64,000 nucleotides of DNA from Natronoflexus pectinivorans (GTDB lineage: Bacteria > Bacteroidota > Bacteroidia > Bacteroidales > Marinilabiliaceae). Positions within the stretch are counted from its first letter, which is position 1, and every line of letters begins with the position of its first letter. Shown here in pieces: positions 53,701 through 62,853 of the stretch. The notes under the pieces were generated by a model, which made no database searches, had not been told where the DNA came from, and was given only the letters and a program-made list of their open reading frames with translations. The stretch is from NCBI RefSeq assembly GCF_004345615.1, contig NZ_SLWK01000009.1, positions 54,666-118,665 of the forward strand, in the 5' to 3' direction. The position numbers and the translations under genes are program-made.

Positions 53701-53946
53701 TTCAGGAACTTGACTTGTCTGGTCTTTTAAGAAATGACAAAGTACATCAGTGCAATATCCGTTTTCAGTCAAAGAAGATGTATTTCATGAGGGGGCATGC
53801 TTCAGCATAATACCTAAATTACTTTACCAATTCAGGTTATTCTGGAGTAGTCTTATCATTTTTTATTACAAAAAACATCCGCAATAGGTAAACACGGCTT
53901 TTCAAAAAGGTTCAACCATCAAAATCAAAACTTCAGTCTGCCAAAA
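53701..53946. other. Intergenic between divergent regulon promoters P3 and P4
   Basis: About 250 bases with no coding support separate two divergent promoters of the same class. Nothing else was recognised in it. Confidence 0.6.
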
Positions 53947-54012
53947 GTGAGAATTATGTAACTCTGTTCAAGGATTATGTAATACTTTATTACAAATTAC
54001 AACATAAATTGT
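53947..54012 (+). promoter_or_regulatory. Regulon promoter P4 (Thivi_2564-type gene)
   Basis: Element 1 GTGAGAATTATGTAA (53947-53961), element 2 TTCAAGGATTATGTAA-like (ATTATGTAA at 53974-53982), 22-base gap, -7-like TAAATTGT (54005-54012). ATG at 54048. Confidence 0.78.
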
Positions 54013-54047
54013 GGTATTGAAATTATAAATATTCAAATTAAAATTTT

Positions 54048-54233
54048 ATGCCAGTTTTAACAGTTTTGATCGTCATTATTATAGCCGGGTTGATACTTTG
54101 GCTTGTGAACAGGTATATTCCGATGCAGCGAACAATTAAAAGCATTCTGAATATTGTGGTAATTATCATTCTTGTGATTTGGCTACTAAATGTATTTGGA
54201 GTTCTGGATAGTTTGCAGAACATAAAAATTTAA
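54048..54233 (+). CDS. Thivi_2564 family small membrane protein
   Basis: The 61-residue protein is two hydrophobic helices around LILWLVNRYIPMQRTIKSIL, the signature of the Thivi_2564 small membrane protein family. Function is unknown; members are often found next to stress genes. It has its own promoter of the shared 66-bp class and is followed 71 bases later by a CHRD-domain lipoprotein gene, probably cotranscribed. Confidence 0.88.
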   Translation: MPVLTVLIVIIIAGLILWLVNRYIPMQRTIKSILNIVVIIILVIWLLNVFGVLDSLQNIKI

Positions 54234-54304
54234 CAACAAATTTGATAGTTTATGTAGATAAAAAACTGACCCGCCAGATGCGGGAAATAAATTATACTAA
54301 GATC

Positions 54305-55120
54305 ATGAAAAAAGCAAGAAATCTAAAAGTCGCACTTTCATTGGTGATTGCTGCAATTTTACTGTTGCCAGGTAGCGGTTGTGACAAAGATGATACACCT
54401 GAAAAAGAAACCATCTACAATTTAAATGCACAAGATGTTTTAGGTGTTACGGGTACAGCTACATTTACTGAAACAAGCAAAACCTCAACAACCATTACGT
54501 TAAAGCTCTTTAATGCTCCCACAGGAACACATCCGGCCGCATTATATATGAATACGGTAGCCGAAGGGGGAACTATTGTTGCAGAATTAAATCCCATTGA
54601 TGATTCCGGAATCAGTTCAACCCGGATAAACATGTTAACTTATAATCAATTGATTGAATACGATGGTTTTATAAGGATTCTAAAAGACAACAGCGAATCC
54701 AGTGAGATATTGGCACAAGGAGACATTGGTGGAAATGTGATTACTGATACCAATGTTATATATACATTGAATGCCATCGACAACTTTGGAGTATCAGGTA
54801 CTGCACTTTTTGAAAAAAGAAAAAACGAAAACACGCTCGTAACAATCAATCTGGAAGGCACCATTGCCGGTGAATTTTATCCTGCTACAATTAATTTGAG
54901 TTCAGTTACAACCATTGGTGGCGGACCGGTCACAAAAACATTGAACCTTGTGGATGGGAACACCGGCAAAAGTTATACAACCATACGAAAACTGGATGGT
55001 GGGATGGATATTACTTACGCCAACTGGTTGGTCTACAATGGGTACATTAACATATATCAATCTGCCGTTGAGTTTGAAAACATTATAAGTCAAGGTGATA
55101 TAGGTTCAAACGCAAACTAA
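54305..55120 (+). CDS. Lipoprotein with two CHRD-like domains
   Basis: The ATG at 54305 gives a lipoprotein signal (ALSLVIAAILLLPGSGC, Cys26); an upstream in-frame start at 54242 is unlikely. The 271 residues contain two similar halves, each opening IYNLNAQDVLGVTGTATF or IYTLNAIDNFGVSGTALF and ending ILAQGDIGGN or IISQGDIGSN, with GTHPAALYMNTVAEGG in the first. This resembles CHRD domains, beta-rich folds of unclear bacterial function. Likely periplasmic or surface-exposed. Confidence 0.8.
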   Translation: MKKARNLKVALSLVIAAILLLPGSGCDKDDTPEKETIYNLNAQDVLGVTGTATFTETSKTSTTITLKLFNAPTGTHPAALYMNTVAEGGTIVAELNPIDDSGISSTRINMLTYNQLIEYDGFIRILKDNSESSEILAQGDIGGNVITDTNVIYTLNAIDNFGVSGTALFEKRKNENTLVTINLEGTIAGEFYPATINLSSVTTIGGGPVTKTLNLVDGNTGKSYTTIRKLDGGMDITYANWLVYNGYINIYQSAVEFENIISQGDIGSNAN

Positions 55121-55193
55121 AAGTTAACGAAGCAAAGAATAGCATGAATACAGAGAGGTGATTCAAACTTCTCTGAACCAACAATATAATACA

Positions 55194-56945
55194 ATGAAAA
55201 AGTCGAAAGTTTCAGATAGGAATCAAAACATACAAATGGCAACTGAGAAAAAGCACAAAAAATTACGCCAAAGTGCCGAAAAGTTACTATTAGCAAAAGA
55301 AAAAGTATCAGAAACCACCTTTTCCAGTATTGATGCAAAAAGCCTTATACATGAGCTTGAAATTCATCAGATAGAGTTGGAGATGCAAAATGAAGAGCTA
55401 AAACAGGCCAAGGAAGAAGCAGAGAGAGCGGAGAAGAAATTTACTGAATTATATGACTTTGCTCCTTCCGGATACCTGACATTAACCAGGGATGGATATA
55501 TTATTGATTTAAATTTCAGCGCAGAAGGAATGTTTGGAAAGCCACGTTCTCATTTAATAAATAGTAATCTAGGATTTTTTGTATCACTTAATACAAGAGA
55601 TGCTTACAATCGTTTTTTACAAAAAATATTTAATAAGAAGTTAAAAGCAACCTGCGAAATTGAACTGGAAAGCGATGATGGAACAATAAAATACATACTC
55701 ACAAATGGTATAATCAGCAATATCGATAATAAATGCCTTGTAATACTAATTGATATAACAAAACTCAAAAAAACCGAGCACGAGCTTATAAAGGCCAAAG
55801 AAAAAGCAGAAGAAAGTGAAAGACTAAAATCTTCATTTCTGGCCAATATGAGCCATGAAATCAGGACGCCCATGAATGGGATCCTGGGCTTTACAGAATT
55901 GCTCAAAAAAATAAATCTTAATGGAGAAGAGCAACAAACCTACATAGAAATCATTGAGGAAAGTGGTGCTCGTATGCTCAATATCCTAAACGATATCATA
56001 AGTATTTCAAGAATAGAATCACAACAGATTGAGGTCTCAATTTCAGAAACCAATCTAAACGAACAGGTAGAATACATCTATCATTTTTTTAAACTGGAAG
56101 CTAAGCAAAAAAATCTTCATCTGTCTTTCAATAATGCGTTGAGCATAGATGAAGCATATATTAATACTGACAGGGAAAAAGTCTATGCAATTCTCACAAA
56201 CCTGGTTAAAAATGCAATTAAATTTACAAAGTTCGGTTTTGTTGAGCTTGGATACTTAAAAAAAGAAGGATTTATTGAATTTTATGTAAAAGATAGTGGG
56301 CCAGGCATTCGGGGAGACCAAAAAGAAATCATTTTTGAGCGGTTCAGACAAGGCAGCGAAGCATCATTCCGTACTTACGAGGGGGCAGGCCTGGGGTTGT
56401 CTATTTCTAAAGCTTATGTTGAAATGCTGGGAGGAAAAATATGGATGGAAAATAATGCCGACAAAAACGGAAATTCTTCAGGTGCCACATTTTACTTTAC
56501 CATACCAGCCCTTCCGGTAAAGGAAACAATTCATGTCGCCCGGGATATTAAGTCTGAAACAACAATGATAAATGCAACCCGGAAACTTAATATTTTATTG
56601 GTAGAAGATGATAATATTTCAAAGATGCTAATTATCGAGATGCTTGAAGGTCTGGGCAGGAACATAATAACAGCCAAAAATGGAGTTGAAGCGGTAGAGT
56701 TTTGTCGCAAAAATAATGATATCGATTTAGTACTGATGGATATAAATATGCCAAAAATGGACGGTTATGAAGCCACTAAAAAAATTCGTGAGTTCAATAA
56801 GGATTTGATAATAATTGCACAAACTGCTTATGCATTAGCTGGAGACAAAGAGAAGTCAATTGAAGCAGGATGCAATGAGTATATTTCTAAACCTATCGAA
56901 AGAGATAAATTAAGGATAATGATTAGCGATTTTTTTTTGAATTGA
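55194..56945 (+). CDS. PAS-domain hybrid histidine kinase/response regulator
   Basis: The ATG at 55194 is used; an upstream in-frame start at 55158 is possible. The 583 residues have an N-terminal coiled coil (LIHELEIHQIELEMQNEEL), a PAS domain (~82-190), the HisKA box with His221 in NMSHEIRTPMNG, an HATPase (DSGPGIRGDQ, GAGLGLSISK) and a C-terminal receiver (464-583) with Asp516 in LMDINMPKMDG. No membrane helix is seen, so it senses a cytoplasmic signal. It has no DNA-binding output, so a separate regulator must act. It sits between two promoters of the shared class. Confidence 0.93.
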   Translation: MKKSKVSDRNQNIQMATEKKHKKLRQSAEKLLLAKEKVSETTFSSIDAKSLIHELEIHQIELEMQNEELKQAKEEAERAEKKFTELYDFAPSGYLTLTRDGYIIDLNFSAEGMFGKPRSHLINSNLGFFVSLNTRDAYNRFLQKIFNKKLKATCEIELESDDGTIKYILTNGIISNIDNKCLVILIDITKLKKTEHELIKAKEKAEESERLKSSFLANMSHEIRTPMNGILGFTELLKKINLNGEEQQTYIEIIEESGARMLNILNDIISISRIESQQIEVSISETNLNEQVEYIYHFFKLEAKQKNLHLSFNNALSIDEAYINTDREKVYAILTNLVKNAIKFTKFGFVELGYLKKEGFIEFYVKDSGPGIRGDQKEIIFERFRQGSEASFRTYEGAGLGLSISKAYVEMLGGKIWMENNADKNGNSSGATFYFTIPALPVKETIHVARDIKSETTMINATRKLNILLVEDDNISKMLIIEMLEGLGRNIITAKNGVEAVEFCRKNNDIDLVLMDINMPKMDGYEATKKIREFNKDLIIIAQTAYALAGDKEKSIEAGCNEYISKPIERDKLRIMISDFFLN

Positions 56946-56959
56946 CAAAACCTAAAAAT

Positions 56960-57025
56960 GTGAGAATTATGTAACTAATTCTCATAATTATATACTGTTT
57001 AAGGGACTGAATTGAAATACCTTTG
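56960..57025 (+). promoter_or_regulatory. Regulon promoter P5 (DUF5670-like gene)
   Basis: Element 1 GTGAGAATTATGTAA (56960-56974), degenerate element 2 CTCATAATTATATAC (56981-56995), 22-base gap, exact -7 box TACCTTTG (57018-57025). ATG at 57069. Confidence 0.82.
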
Positions 57026-57068
57026 AATATGAGAGTCTTTTTCAACAATTATTTAAATTAAATGAGTT

Positions 57069-57224
57069 ATGGGAAGTTTACTTTATATCATTGCGATAAT
57101 TCTAATTATTGCATGGGCCATTGGATTTATTGGATACAGCGCAGGTGGACTTATCCATGTTTTACTGGTAATCGCTGTAATAGCAATAATTCTGAGGATT
57201 ATTCAAGGTCGAAAGATCTTTTAA
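57069..57224 (+). CDS. lmo0937/DUF5670 family small membrane protein
   Basis: The ATG at 57069 opens a 51-residue protein, MGSLLYIIAIILIIAWAIGF then IGYSAGGLIHVLLVIAVIAI and a short basic tail. Two helices around a GxxxGGLIHVLL turn are the family signature. Function is unknown, but members are commonly stress-induced. It has its own promoter of the shared 66-bp class and its own terminator, so it is a monocistronic gene shorter than usual annotation limits. Confidence 0.87.
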   Translation: MGSLLYIIAIILIIAWAIGFIGYSAGGLIHVLLVIAVIAIILRIIQGRKIF

Positions 57225-57295
57225 ATCGGAAAACAACATGACAAGAATTATGGGCATTAATTTATGCTCATTAGGATAGATTGTTTGGTTTGGTT

Positions 57296-57343
57296 AAGAA
57301 ATGTGGGCGGGCAAAATGCCCATACAGCCCACATTTCTTCTTT
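57296..57343 (+). terminator. Nested hairpin after DUF5670-like gene
   Basis: AAGAAATGTGGGC (57296-57308) pairs with GCCCACATTTCTT (57327-57339). A smaller GGGC/GCCC hairpin (57309-57321) lies inside, and T-rich sequence follows. Likely terminator. Confidence 0.75.
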
Positions 57344-57475
57344 ATACTCTTGATTGTTAAACACTTATGCGGGACACAACAAACCTTCCGGTAAATATAT
57401 TAATTCTAATATGTGAAAAAACTTGGATCCTCTTCAAAAGTTACCAAAAAGGCAATTTTTGTCAAATTGCAGATA

Positions 57476-58261
57476 ATGCGGCTTGGCGAAAAAACGTATA
57501 AAAAAAAACAGGAAGCTAATAGAATGTTTGCCGCCATAGGTGATTTCACATTATTCTTTTGGCAAACGTTAAAAGAGGCTTTCTCTCTCGATTTTGAATT
57601 TAATGAGTTCCTCCGACAATGCTTCCAGATTGGTTACAAAACAGTACCGCTGATTTCGGTGACGGGAATGATTATGGGGGCAGTGCTAACCATACAGTCG
57701 CGGCCAGTATTGGCCGACTTTGGTGCAGTGTCCCTCCTTCCCGGAATGGTAGCTGCTTCAATCATTAGGGAAATGGGGCCGGTAATTACCGCTTTAATAT
57801 GTGCAGGAAAAATTGGCTCAGGTATAGGAGCTGAATTAGGCTCCATGAAGGTATCGGAACAAATTGATGCCATGGAAGTGTCCTCCACTCATCCCATACG
57901 GTTTTTGGTCGTCACAAGGGTTTTGGCTGCCACATTGATGATTCCTGTTTTAGTTATGTACGCCGACGCCCTTGGTATTTTAGGAAGTTGGGCTGCCATA
58001 AACATCAAAGGCAGTGTCTCCTTTGTTTTGTTTTTCCATCAGGCTTTTAGGGTCATTGATTTTATGGATTTTTTTCCTGCGGTAATAAAAACGTTCTTTT
58101 TCGGTGCCGCCATTGGTTTAGTAGGTTGCTATAAAGGATATACCGCGGCACAGGGAACCGAAAGCGTGGGCAAAGCGGCCAATTCGGCAGTTGTGATTGC
58201 TTCTCTGCTCGTGATAATAATTGACTTGATTGCTGTACAAATAACCGATATGTTGTTATAG
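57476..58261 (+). CDS. MlaE-type ABC transporter permease
   Basis: The start is uncertain: a GTG at 57413 gives 282 residues, while the ATG at 57476 gives 261, close to the family norm. The protein has the MlaE pattern: VPLISVTGMIMGAVLTIQ, VAASIIREMGPVITALICAGKIGSGIGAELGSMKV and a C-terminal GCYKGYTAAQGTESVGKA. It is the inner-membrane permease of a phospholipid transport system. The mlaF-like and mlaD-like genes follow with gaps of four and two bases. Confidence 0.93.
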   Translation: MRLGEKTYKKKQEANRMFAAIGDFTLFFWQTLKEAFSLDFEFNEFLRQCFQIGYKTVPLISVTGMIMGAVLTIQSRPVLADFGAVSLLPGMVAASIIREMGPVITALICAGKIGSGIGAELGSMKVSEQIDAMEVSSTHPIRFLVVTRVLAATLMIPVLVMYADALGILGSWAAINIKGSVSFVLFFHQAFRVIDFMDFFPAVIKTFFFGAAIGLVGCYKGYTAAQGTESVGKAANSAVVIASLLVIIIDLIAVQITDMLL

Positions 58262-58265
58262 TAAA

Positions 58266-59054
58266 ATGCAAAAAATGAGTAATAAAGTAGGTGATATTGC
58301 AAAAAGCTCAGAAACTTCCAATTTGGTTATTGAAATCAATAACCTAAGTAAAGGTTTTGATGACCTTCAGGTGTTAAAAAACTTGTCGCTAAACCTATTC
58401 AATGGCGAAAATCTGGTAGTGCTTGGGAAATCAGGCTCCGGAAAATCAGTTCTTATTAAATGTATTGTCCGTTTAATTAACTCTGATAGGGGTACCATTA
58501 AGGTATTCGGGAAAAATGTAAATGAGTTAAAAAGTAAAGAATTATCAAAGTTGAGACAAAAAATTGGATTCCTTTTTCAAAGTGGTGCATTATATGATTC
58601 AATGACCATTAAACAAAATCTGGAATTCCCTTTAATCAGGATAAAAAAGAAACTGACTAAAAAGGAAAGGGATGAAAAAATTGAAGAAGTTTTAGAAAAT
58701 GTAGGTTTAACCGATACGTTGCACAAAATGCCTTCAGAACTTTCTGGAGGAATGCGAAAACGGGCAAGCCTGGCACGTACTATAATTGTTGACCCAATGA
58801 TTATGCTGTACGACGAGCCAACCACGGGTCTCGACCCGGAAACCTCAAGTGGCATCAGCACTCTAATTAATGATGTTCAAAAAAAATACAACACATCATC
58901 TATCATCATTACTCACGATATTGAATGTGCACGTGCAACAGCCGATAGAATAATAATGCTAAAGGACGGCGATGTATATATGGAAGGAAATATTGATGAA
59001 TTTGAGAATTCATCAGATGAAACAATACAATCTTTTTTCAAAGAAAAACCATAA
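58266..59054 (+). CDS. MlaF-type ABC transporter ATPase
   Basis: The 262-residue protein has Walker A GKSGSGKSVL (~residue 56), the ABC signature LSGGMRKRASLART, Walker B MIMLYDEPTTGLDPETS and a switch His in IIITHDIE. It powers lipid movement by the MlaE-type permease. It lies between the permease and MCE genes in a tight operon. Confidence 0.95.
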   Translation: MQKMSNKVGDIAKSSETSNLVIEINNLSKGFDDLQVLKNLSLNLFNGENLVVLGKSGSGKSVLIKCIVRLINSDRGTIKVFGKNVNELKSKELSKLRQKIGFLFQSGALYDSMTIKQNLEFPLIRIKKKLTKKERDEKIEEVLENVGLTDTLHKMPSELSGGMRKRASLARTIIVDPMIMLYDEPTTGLDPETSSGISTLINDVQKKYNTSSIIITHDIECARATADRIIMLKDGDVYMEGNIDEFENSSDETIQSFFKEKP

Positions 59055-59056
59055 GT

Positions 59057-59992
59057 ATGGATAATCAAACAACACGTTTCAAGGCGCTATTGGGCATTTT
59101 TATAACAGTTGGAATAGCCATATTTGTAATTGCCATTTTTATAATTGGCAAGCAACAGAATTTATTTAATCCTGTATTTAAAATTACTACCAATTTTTTT
59201 AATGTAAGCGGACTTCAGGTTGGAAACAATATCCGTTTCTCAGGCATAAACGTTGGAATTGTGGACAATATTAAAATCATTAACGATTCAACCGTACAGG
59301 TTGAAATGCTTATTAGAAAAAACGTCCAGGAATTCATAAAGGCAGACAGTCATGCAAATATTGGTTCCGAAGGAATAATTGGCGATCGTATCATTATCAT
59401 TTCTCAAGGAAGCACTAATTCCCCTATGGCTATAGACGGACAACATATCTCATCACAAGAACCGGTTGAAACCGACGACATAATTAAGAGCTTAAAAACA
59501 TCGGCACAGAGTGCCGAGGTTGTTACTCATCAGCTTGCCGAAATAATGACGAATATCAATAACGGCCAGGGAATGTTGGGAAGATTAATATCGGATCCAG
59601 TTATTGCTGAAAATGTTAATATGACCATCGAAAACTTAAGAAAGAGTTCCGAAGGATTGGATCAAACCATAGAGCTTACACAAGATAATGTGTTTGCTTT
59701 TATGGAAAGCTTACTTAAAACCGCTGCAAAAACTGAAGTTGCCTCCAACGAACTCGGTGAGATTATGACGAAAATTAACAGCGGCGAAGGAGCCATTGGA
59801 ATGTTGATTCGTGATACAACCATTGTAAATAACATCCATGAAACCATGGAAAACATCAAAGAGAGCAGCATTGGACTCAACGAAAACATGGAAGCTCTAA
59901 AACATAATTTCCTTTTTCGGAGGTATTTCAGGCGACAAGCAAGGGAAAAAGAACGGTTGCGGTTAGAGGAAGAGACGCAAGAAAATAATTGA
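59057..59992 (+). CDS. MlaD-family (MCE domain) lipid transport protein
   Basis: The 311-residue protein has one N-terminal membrane helix (~9-32), an MCE domain (~38-115, with GLQVGNNIRFSGINVGIVDNI and NIGSEGIIGDRIIII), then a helical region with two similar segments (LAEIMTNINNGQGMLGRLISD and LGEIMTKINSGEGAIGMLI) and a basic C-terminus. MCE rings carry lipids across the periplasm. The duplicated helical segment suggests a longer tube or stalk than E. coli MlaD. Confidence 0.93.
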   Translation: MDNQTTRFKALLGIFITVGIAIFVIAIFIIGKQQNLFNPVFKITTNFFNVSGLQVGNNIRFSGINVGIVDNIKIINDSTVQVEMLIRKNVQEFIKADSHANIGSEGIIGDRIIIISQGSTNSPMAIDGQHISSQEPVETDDIIKSLKTSAQSAEVVTHQLAEIMTNINNGQGMLGRLISDPVIAENVNMTIENLRKSSEGLDQTIELTQDNVFAFMESLLKTAAKTEVASNELGEIMTKINSGEGAIGMLIRDTTIVNNIHETMENIKESSIGLNENMEALKHNFLFRRYFRRQAREKERLRLEEETQENN

Positions 59993-60048
59993 GATAGGGT
60001 TAGGTTGATAATTGATGATATTAGCTTCCTTTTAACGAACTATTAGGG

Positions 60049-61860
60049 ATGAAACGTGTGGTATTGTGTTTTGGTATTTTTCTTTTGGCAATTGAATTTG
60101 CTTTAGCACAGGATGCACCAGTCCAAAGAGACTCAACTCTTCTTTATGAGAACATTGAAACTTATTCAGACCGCAGTGGATTTACTAAATTTATGTTCCG
60201 GTTATTTTTTAAACCGGTGTCATCAATTCCAGCTCAGGAAAAGGTGAACAAACAACTGAAACAAAAACCATACAGTACTTTTGAAGGAAAAATCATCAGA
60301 CATATTAATATTATTACCTTAGACCCGTTTGGCAATTCAATTGGCGACACCATTACGGGGTCGCTGAATTTATTAACCAAAGCAGGAAACAGATATCATA
60401 TAAAAACCAAACCCAATACCATTCGAAATTTGTTATTGGTACGTGAAAACCAGCTCTATGATTCTTTGCGAATAAAAGAATCAGAGCGGTTGGTTCGAAG
60501 CATGAACTATGTCACGGATGTCTCTTTTTACACACTGGAAGTACCTGGATCTGTTGACTCAGTTGATATCTACATTCGCGAACTCGATAGCTGGAGCCTT
60601 CTCCCCGGAGCCTCCCGGTCTGCTTTACGCCTAACCCTTAGTCTGCGTGAAAACAACCTTTTGGGACTCGGGCACAGGCTTCAAAATGGGATAATTGTGA
60701 ACCGAACAACCGGAGATATTGCTTACCGAATAAAATATTTCATCCCAAACATCAGCAATACTTACATTAATTCTACTCTTGAATACGGTACTGATGAATA
60801 TGGCATTTTTATCAAAAGTATTGATTTCGAACGTCCGTTTTTTTCACCTTTATCAAAGTGGGCAGGCGGGACAAATTTCTCGCAACACCATCTTAAGAAT
60901 CCCATCTGGTCCGACAATTTTATCCCCTACAAGTACAATTTACAGGATTTTTGGATCGGAAATTCTGTTCCTGTTTTGAGAGGGACATCTGAATATAGTC
61001 GAACCACCAGATTCATCTCTTCCATGCGCTTTAAGCGCATCCGTTTTATCGAACAGCCTCCCGAAAAAATAGATACCTTACAGTTTTACAGGAATGAAAA
61101 CCTCTATCTTTCAAGTGTAGGAATATCCACCCGCTTGTATCTAAAAGACAGGTACATTTTCAAATTTGGAGTATCGGAAGATGTCCCCATAGGAAAAGTA
61201 ATTGCTCTCACCGGAGGCTATCAACATAAAAACGGTTTTGACCGTTTTTATATCGGAGCTCGGTTCTCTTCAGGAAACTATTATTCCTGGGGATATATCA
61301 GTTCTAATATTGAATACGGAACATTTCTCAGATCAGATAATACTGAGGATGGAGTTTTTCTGGTGGAGGCAAATTATTTTACAAAATTGATTGAAGCAGG
61401 ACAATGGAAATTCAGACAGTTTGTTAAGCCTCAATTAGTTCTTGGTTTTCACCGCACCGATTACGACAGCTTAACCATTAACCATGAATATGGGTTGAGA
61501 GGCTTTAACAGCCCTGAATTATCGGGCACCAGTCGTTTGTTGTTTACGTCGCAAACACAATCATACGCCCCCTGGAATTTCATCGGGTTTCATTTTGGCC
61601 CCTATTTTAATTTTTCGCTGGGTATGCTTGGAGATACAGCAAAGGGATTTCGTAACAGCAGATTGTATTCGCAAATTGGACTGGGTGTTTTAATAAAAAA
61701 TGATAACCTTGTTTTAAATGCTTTTCAATTATCTATTTCGTATTATCCGGTAATCGCCGGTATAGGAAACAATATCTTTAAAGCAAACTCTTTTCAAACC
61801 ATTGATTTCGGAATCCGTGATTTTGAGATTGGAAAGCCGGGAGTGATTACATTTCGGTAG
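60049..61860 (+). CDS. BamA/TamA-like outer-membrane protein
   Basis: The 603-residue protein has a signal peptide (MKRVVLCFGIFLLAIEFALA), a POTRA-like part (~75-185, IIRHINIITLDPFG and RENQLYDSLRIKESERLVRSMNYV), and a C-terminal beta-barrel with many aromatic-ended strands, finishing FEIGKPGVITFR. It is related to Omp85 proteins, but assembly versus transport function is not clear. It follows the MlaEFD operon by 56 bases and may be its outer-membrane partner (inference). A 24-bp terminator stem follows. Confidence 0.87.
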   Translation: MKRVVLCFGIFLLAIEFALAQDAPVQRDSTLLYENIETYSDRSGFTKFMFRLFFKPVSSIPAQEKVNKQLKQKPYSTFEGKIIRHINIITLDPFGNSIGDTITGSLNLLTKAGNRYHIKTKPNTIRNLLLVRENQLYDSLRIKESERLVRSMNYVTDVSFYTLEVPGSVDSVDIYIRELDSWSLLPGASRSALRLTLSLRENNLLGLGHRLQNGIIVNRTTGDIAYRIKYFIPNISNTYINSTLEYGTDEYGIFIKSIDFERPFFSPLSKWAGGTNFSQHHLKNPIWSDNFIPYKYNLQDFWIGNSVPVLRGTSEYSRTTRFISSMRFKRIRFIEQPPEKIDTLQFYRNENLYLSSVGISTRLYLKDRYIFKFGVSEDVPIGKVIALTGGYQHKNGFDRFYIGARFSSGNYYSWGYISSNIEYGTFLRSDNTEDGVFLVEANYFTKLIEAGQWKFRQFVKPQLVLGFHRTDYDSLTINHEYGLRGFNSPELSGTSRLLFTSQTQSYAPWNFIGFHFGPYFNFSLGMLGDTAKGFRNSRLYSQIGLGVLIKNDNLVLNAFQLSISYYPVIAGIGNNIFKANSFQTIDFGIRDFEIGKPGVITFR

Positions 61861-61920
61861 AATATAAACGATTTTCTGATAAGTTAAAAAGGGAAACAAC
61901 AATGCTCAATATGTATTTCT

Positions 61921-61974
61921 AAAAGAGCACAAAGACGAATATGTGGTAGTACATATTCGTCTTTGTGCTCTTTT
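61921..61974. terminator. Very long perfect terminator hairpin
   Basis: A perfect 24-bp stem (61921-61944 with 61951-61974) and 6-base loop, with A-run on the left and T-run on the right. It serves both the BamA-like gene and the convergent barrel gene. The arms read AAAAGAGCACAAAGACGAAT onward. Confidence 0.9.
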
Positions 61975-62078
61975 GTTTACTTCTCGGCTAAAAACTTAAC
62001 GACCAATCTCCCGAATGCATCGAAACTAAATATCTTAAAAGTCCATAACATTATACCTCTAAACAAGCGCTTAATATT

Positions 62079-62762
62079 CTATAGACGGTATCCAAGTGAC
62101 ATTCCGAAACCAGTATTTTTAAGTGTCGATTGGTCATCACCGGTAATTCGGTTATCTTCCGGACTGATATTCAGCAAACCCAGTTGAGTGTTCAGTTGCA
62201 AAAATAATCCTGACTGCAGCTCGTAACCAAAAAAGAGGTTTGCCCCTGCATCAAATGGTTTTACATAAACAGTAGTTAATGGGTCATCGGCGTTCACCTT
62301 GTTTTTAAATTCAATATCTGCATCAAATGATGCAGGACCACCTTCGTACGTGGCTTTACCCCCAACTCCATAAGCTACGTAAGGCCCAAATCCAAGGAAA
62401 AAATAACCATTTCCAACCATCGCTTTATAAACAAGGTTCAACGGCAGTTCGATGTACGACAGCTTGTATGTGGATGAAATAACACCCTCAGAGTTCTTTG
62501 CACCTTTTGTACTGAATATTAATCCCGGCTGAAAATAAAACTCAGGAGCAAGGGGCATTTGAGCATTCAGTCCTGCATGAAAACCAATAAGCATATCATT
62601 TTCGAGCGAACTACCGCCTATATCCTTACCGTTCAGATTCTGAAAGTTAATACCCCCGAGAATTCCTATGGATGTTCTTGACTCTGCAGCCTGCTGGGAA
62701 ATTGCTGCAATTGGTACTAAAAGTGATAATAGTATAATTAAAGAAAAAAGTTTTGTATTCAT
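62079..62762 (-). CDS. Outer-membrane beta-barrel (porin family) protein
   Basis: The 227-residue protein has a signal peptide (LFSLIILLSLLVPIAAIS) and an OMP_b-brl_2-like barrel (TSIGILGGINFQNLNG, FYFQPGLIFSTKGAK, YIELPLNLVYKAM, FLGFGPYVAYGVGG) with the C-terminal aromatic/Leu strand FGMSLGYRL. It resembles the protein at 44263. The OmpA-like gene lies upstream on the same strand, 91 bases away, so it may share that transcript. Function unknown. Confidence 0.9.
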   Translation of the reverse strand: MNTKLFSLIILLSLLVPIAAISQQAAESRTSIGILGGINFQNLNGKDIGGSSLENDMLIGFHAGLNAQMPLAPEFYFQPGLIFSTKGAKNSEGVISSTYKLSYIELPLNLVYKAMVGNGYFFLGFGPYVAYGVGGKATYEGGPASFDADIEFKNKVNADDPLTTVYVKPFDAGANLFFGYELQSGLFLQLNTQLGLLNISPEDNRITGDDQSTLKNTGFGMSLGYRL

Positions 62763-62853
62763 TGTGTATAAATTAAATCTGATGAAATTATTGATGAAAC
62801 ACGTAAGGTTTTTAATTTAACTTATTGTCATCCATAAAAATGTCAACAACAAA

